64,000 bases of DNA from Pelolinea submarina (lineage in GTDB: Bacteria; Chloroflexota; Anaerolineae; Anaerolineales; Anaerolineaceae). Each line of letters opens with the position of its first letter. Positions within the stretch are counted from its first letter, which is position 1. The notes below the pieces were generated by a model. That model saw nothing but the letters and a program-made list of their open reading frames with translations. It ran no database searches and was not told the DNA's origin. Both the position numbers and the translations under genes were made by a program. This document shows positions 61,255 to 64,000 of the stretch, piece by piece. Location of the stretch: positions 3,348,001 to 3,412,000 of the forward strand of contig NZ_AP018437.1 in NCBI RefSeq assembly GCF_003966975.1, read 5' to 3'.

Positions 61255-62258
61255 ACGGTTATCTCCTCGATTTTGATAGCCTCCAGGTCAAGGGTGCCAA
61301 GGCCCATGTTGGCAGCGGCCTGGATATAACCGATATCGCTCCCGCGTTTGCCAAACAGCGTAGCCGCATAAGCATCGGCTGCAACGATATCCGCGCTGGC
61401 GATGACCGTATTGGCCCGGCGCACATCATCCAGATTACCGCCGGTCGGTCCATTGTCCATCAGGATACGCACGGCATCCACCACGGTCAGGGCCGGACGC
61501 ACCCGGCTGACCAGGTCCGCGATGCGCTGGTGAATATTTTGGTGGATCTGTCCGCGGTTGAGGATGGTGCCCAGCAAATTCTTTGAACCAAGGGTCAAGC
61601 CGGTCGTACCGTGATGCTTGGCGATGGGTACATCAATGACCACATCCGCGCTCAAAATATCCTTATAGAATGGCCATTCTTTAATATCCAGACCGTCCGG
61701 AATTTCCGCCGTCAGGAATTTATTGGAATTCATGACTTCCATTTCCCCACCGGCTGCCTCTACCGCGTCCTGAATCCCACTTTTTTTATAAGCGCTTTGA
61801 GCTGTACCGCCGAAAGGATTGTCCATCACGCGCACCCGTCCGGCGCCGGCGCCGAAAGCCAGGCTGACCAAAGTCGCCACGACAATGGGATTGGTCGTCG
61901 CGCCATATTCATAGGGATAATAATCCGTGCAGATGTTGGGCTTGATGATCACATCCGCGCCCCGGGACACGAATCGCTCAATCCCGCCGATAGCGGCAAT
62001 CGCCCGCCGCGTCAATTCCGCCGCGTCTTCTCCGTGGGCAACCGAAAGGTAGACATCTCCATAAGATGGTGTTTGTGTGGACGCAGCATTGGAATTCTCT
62101 TGCGCTTCAACAGCGGTCGCGGCCTGGGTGGTATCTGAAAATGGCGTTGGAAGGGATGGGTTGTTCTTTTTCGCACAACCGGCCAGGTAAATTCCGGCCC
62201 CTATCACCCCCATTTTTTTAAGAAAATCACGGCGATCGAAATAGGCTTTTTCAGTCAT
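61251..62258 (-). CDS. DUF362 domain TAT lipoprotein
   Basis: A 335-residue exported protein. RRDFLKKMG is a twin-arginine signal, ending in a lipobox (LAGC, Cys28), so it is probably folded with its cofactor in the cytoplasm and then anchored outside. The DUF362 domain has DVIIKPNICTDYYPYEYGAT, DVVIDVPIAKHHGTTGL and LTVVDAVRILMDNGPTGG. It overlaps the polyferredoxin. DUF362 proteins accompany ferredoxins widely; their task is not known. Confidence 0.88.
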   Translation of the reverse strand: MTEKAYFDRRDFLKKMGVIGAGIYLAGCAKKNNPSLPTPFSDTTQAATAVEAQENSNAASTQTPSYGDVYLSVAHGEDAAELTRRAIAAIGGIERFVSRGADVIIKPNICTDYYPYEYGATTNPIVVATLVSLAFGAGAGRVRVMDNPFGGTAQSAYKKSGIQDAVEAAGGEMEVMNSNKFLTAEIPDGLDIKEWPFYKDILSADVVIDVPIAKHHGTTGLTLGSKNLLGTILNRGQIHQNIHQRIADLVSRVRPALTVVDAVRILMDNGPTGGNLDDVRRANTVIASADIVAADAYAATLFGKRGSDIGYIQAAANMGLGTLDLEAIKIEEITV

Positions 62259-62347
62259 ATCGCTCTCCATTAACAGCAATACTTATTGAATAATAATCAC
62301 CTTATTTATCCATATTGTATCATCCGTGAAAGTTAACAAAAGCGCGC

Positions 62348-63478
62348 TTATAAAATTTTCCGATAAACCTGGTAACGCTTATAAACCTGCGCCCCCACTC
62401 GTTCCGCCAGGGCCGGCGTGCGGGGATTGTCGTCCGAAGTGAGCGACATATCCACCCATTCATAGCCAGCGGCCCGCAGCCGCTTGATCATCTCCGCGAA
62501 CAACATGATGGCCACGCCGCTGCCCCAATATTCCGGCAGCACCAGCACACTTTTGATGGAAGCGCTCTTCGGCTTTTGGCGCGCATAGCGGAGCGCTTTG
62601 AGATAATCCCAGGGATAACGCAGCCCATTGAGGTGGATGAGAATTTCATTAAAATTAGGCAGCGCCGGGAAAAATCCCACCAGCTTTCCCCGGTCCTCCG
62701 CAAATAGGATCAAGTCAGCCTCGGCCAGGTCGACAAAAGGCGCCATCAACTCCTGCAGCGCTTCCGGCTGCCAGGGCTCAAAACCGGGCAGATGCGCCAG
62801 ACAGGGATTGATCAGTTCGTAAACGTTATCCACTTCCTCTTTCCAATGGCTTAAATCGGCAGAACGAATGGTAAAGTTCTTGCGTTCATTCACCCGAGCC
62901 GCAAAGCGGTTCAATTCCTCAAACTCATCCAACCCGCTGTTCAGGTCGCGCGCAAAGGCCAGGTTCTCGCCGCGCGCCGGTTTGAAGCCATACCCCTCAA
63001 TGAATTCACGGTAGTAAGCGGTAGTGTGCCCGCATAGAATTGCCGGCGGCCGGTCGCGGCCGTCGATCAGCACACCGTAAGCATCCTCGTAATCCAGGTT
63101 GAAGGGGCCGTACAGGCTTTCCATGCCGTGCACTTTGGCCCACAAGCTGGCTTGATCCAGCAGGGATTGGGCAATTTCCGCATCATTAACACACTCGAAG
63201 AAGCCGAACACGCATTCCTTTTTATTGACGGTTTGGTTGGCTTTTTCATCAATCGCACAGCAAATCGTCCCCACCCGCCGGCCGTTACGCCAGGCAATGA
63301 AAAATTCCGCCTTACCGTGCTCAAAGAAAGATCCGCGGGACGCATCCAGGAATTTCATGCGGTCTTTCAGCAAAGGCGGCACCCACAACGGATCATCTTT
63401 GTAAAGTTTCCATGGAAATGTGGCAAACTGCCTGAGTTCCCGCCGGGTCTCGGCGCGGCGAATATCCAGATTCTGCAT
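62348..63478 (-). CDS. GNAT-like acyltransferase (large, COG0456/FemABX-like)
   Basis: A 376-residue soluble protein. The C-terminal half has a GNAT-like acyl-CoA motif (SIKSVLVLPEYWGSGVAIML). The N-terminal half has FPWKLYKDDPLWVPPLLKDR and GRRVGTICCAIDEKANQT, a pattern shared by a widespread family of large GNAT-like proteins of unknown substrate. The start ATG at 63478 is two bases past the GPH-type carrier stop. Confidence 0.75.
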   Translation of the reverse strand: MQNLDIRRAETRRELRQFATFPWKLYKDDPLWVPPLLKDRMKFLDASRGSFFEHGKAEFFIAWRNGRRVGTICCAIDEKANQTVNKKECVFGFFECVNDAEIAQSLLDQASLWAKVHGMESLYGPFNLDYEDAYGVLIDGRDRPPAILCGHTTAYYREFIEGYGFKPARGENLAFARDLNSGLDEFEELNRFAARVNERKNFTIRSADLSHWKEEVDNVYELINPCLAHLPGFEPWQPEALQELMAPFVDLAEADLILFAEDRGKLVGFFPALPNFNEILIHLNGLRYPWDYLKALRYARQKPKSASIKSVLVLPEYWGSGVAIMLFAEMIKRLRAAGYEWVDMSLTSDDNPRTPALAERVGAQVYKRYQVYRKIL

Positions 63479-63480
63479 GG

Positions 63481-64000
63481 CTAGGCTTTCTCCCGGCGGA
63501 TTTGGAGCTCATCCACCAGGGCGGTGAACTGTGTGCGGTCCAGCGGGTATTTGAGCGCGAAGATGATGCCAATGGTCAGGAAAATCGCCGGTATGGGGCC
63601 GACCAACATGCGGATTCCAAACACCGCGCTGTCCGGTTGTATCGTGGAATTTGCCTGGTAATGGGTCACCTCCAATAACACGCCCACCAATGGAATTGCG
63701 ATAGAGGAAGCGATTTTTTGCATCAAGGTGATCAGACTGTAAAAAATGCCTTCATGGCGTTCACCGGTTTGATACTCATCCCATTCGATGGCATCCGGGA
63801 TAATCGACCAGGGCAGCACATGCGCAGCGCCCACGCCGATGCCGGCCATCACGCACAGGAAATAGACCAGTCCCGCGGAAACGGATGGCCCAACCGTGAT
63901 CAAAATGATCTGCACCACCGCCCAGAAACCAATCCCAAAGGCATATGCCAGGCGTTTGTTCATCTTGCGAGAGACATATTCCCAGAAAGGCAGCGCGGCA
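63481..64000 (-). CDS. GPH-family (glycoside-pentoside-hexuronide) carrier, C-terminal part (partial)
   Basis: The frame is open past the window edge on the minus strand; ALPFWEYVSRK runs into MNKRLAYAFGIGFWAVV, as in GPH/MelB proteins. Visible: about six helices, AHVLPWSIIPDAIEWDEYQT (the family motif in loop 10-11) and GERHEGIFYSLITLMQK. It is probably a sugar:cation symporter, but in this branch the substrate is not known. The N-terminal half lies outside the window. Confidence 0.85.
   Translation of the reverse strand, partial: AALPFWEYVSRKMNKRLAYAFGIGFWAVVQIILITVGPSVSAGLVYFLCVMAGIGVGAAHVLPWSIIPDAIEWDEYQTGERHEGIFYSLITLMQKIASSIAIPLVGVLLEVTHYQANSTIQPDSAVFGIRMLVGPIPAIFLTIGIIFALKYPLDRTQFTALVDELQIRREKA

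Overview
The window looks like a chromosomal segment of a fermentative, anaerobic member of Chloroflexota, most likely class Anaerolineae. This is inferred from gene content: lipoproteins with Thr/Pro-rich linkers, a membrane pyrophosphatase, an indolepyruvate:ferredoxin oxidoreductase beside phosphate butyryltransferase and butyrate kinase, many nucleoside-salvage enzymes, and a DUF362 plus polyferredoxin pair. There are no rRNA, tRNA, CRISPR, prophage or intact insertion-sequence signals. Most of the window is ordinary metabolic chromosome, with several patches of short intergenic repeats.

Layout. 1-4000: the 3' end of a radical-SAM/helix-hairpin-helix protein, then a sugar operon (two Gfo/Idh/MocA oxidoreductases, gluconokinase) and a methyltransferase. 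4000-7700: small stand-alone genes (a 56-residue membrane protein, a B3/B4 protein, a cold-shock protein, a GyrI-like protein, a secreted protein). 7700-21400, minus strand: a large purine-nucleoside scavenging region with a BMP-type ABC transporter, three nucleoside hydrolase homologues (one lacking its metal-binding residues), an MTA/SAH deaminase-type amidohydrolase, a pyruvate-kinase C-domain protein, an MFS carrier, a LacI-type regulator and a trans-sulfuration PLP enzyme. Candidate LacI operators lie before the last two. 21400-25000: a Crp-type regulator, a mini-PAS protein, an acetyltransferase and 6-phosphogluconate dehydrogenase. 25000-25600: a repeat patch. 25600-32800, plus strand: an amino-acid/2-oxoacid fermentation operon (OFA-type carrier, FadR-type regulator, IorAB, Ptb, Buk), then a flavodoxin. 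32900-40250, minus strand: a hexitol PTS locus (MtlR-type activator, EIIC, EIIB, EIIA, HPr, an unusual double-Rossmann dehydrogenase, a small membrane protein, a PfkB kinase). 40500-46000: a YcaQ-like DNA glycosylase, an Lrp regulator coupled to an adenosine deaminase, and uridine phosphorylase with two decayed 3' copies of itself. 46000-52800: a lipoprotein, tandem repeats, an ABC-2 exporter, a hydrolase and a predicted adenine deaminase. 53000-64000: a H+-pumping pyrophosphatase, two conserved unknowns, an MFS carrier under a clear SAM-I riboswitch, a small 4-TM protein, a C39-like lipoprotein, the polyferredoxin/DUF362 pair, an acetyltransferase and a partial GPH-type carrier.

How it may work together (inference). 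Nucleosides are imported by the BMP/ABC system, deaminated and cleaved to bases and ribose. Sugars pass through gluconokinase/Gnd and the hexitol PTS. Amino-acid-derived 2-oxoacids are oxidised by IorAB to acyl-CoA, which Ptb and Buk turn into ATP, and the pyrophosphatase conserves energy from PPi. The most notable points are the SAM riboswitch on an MFS gene, the degenerate nucleoside hydrolase next to an intact one, the candidate operators and possible AUA start of the LacI gene, the decayed phosphorylase copies, and the 584-residue dehydrogenase with two Rossmann-like parts.
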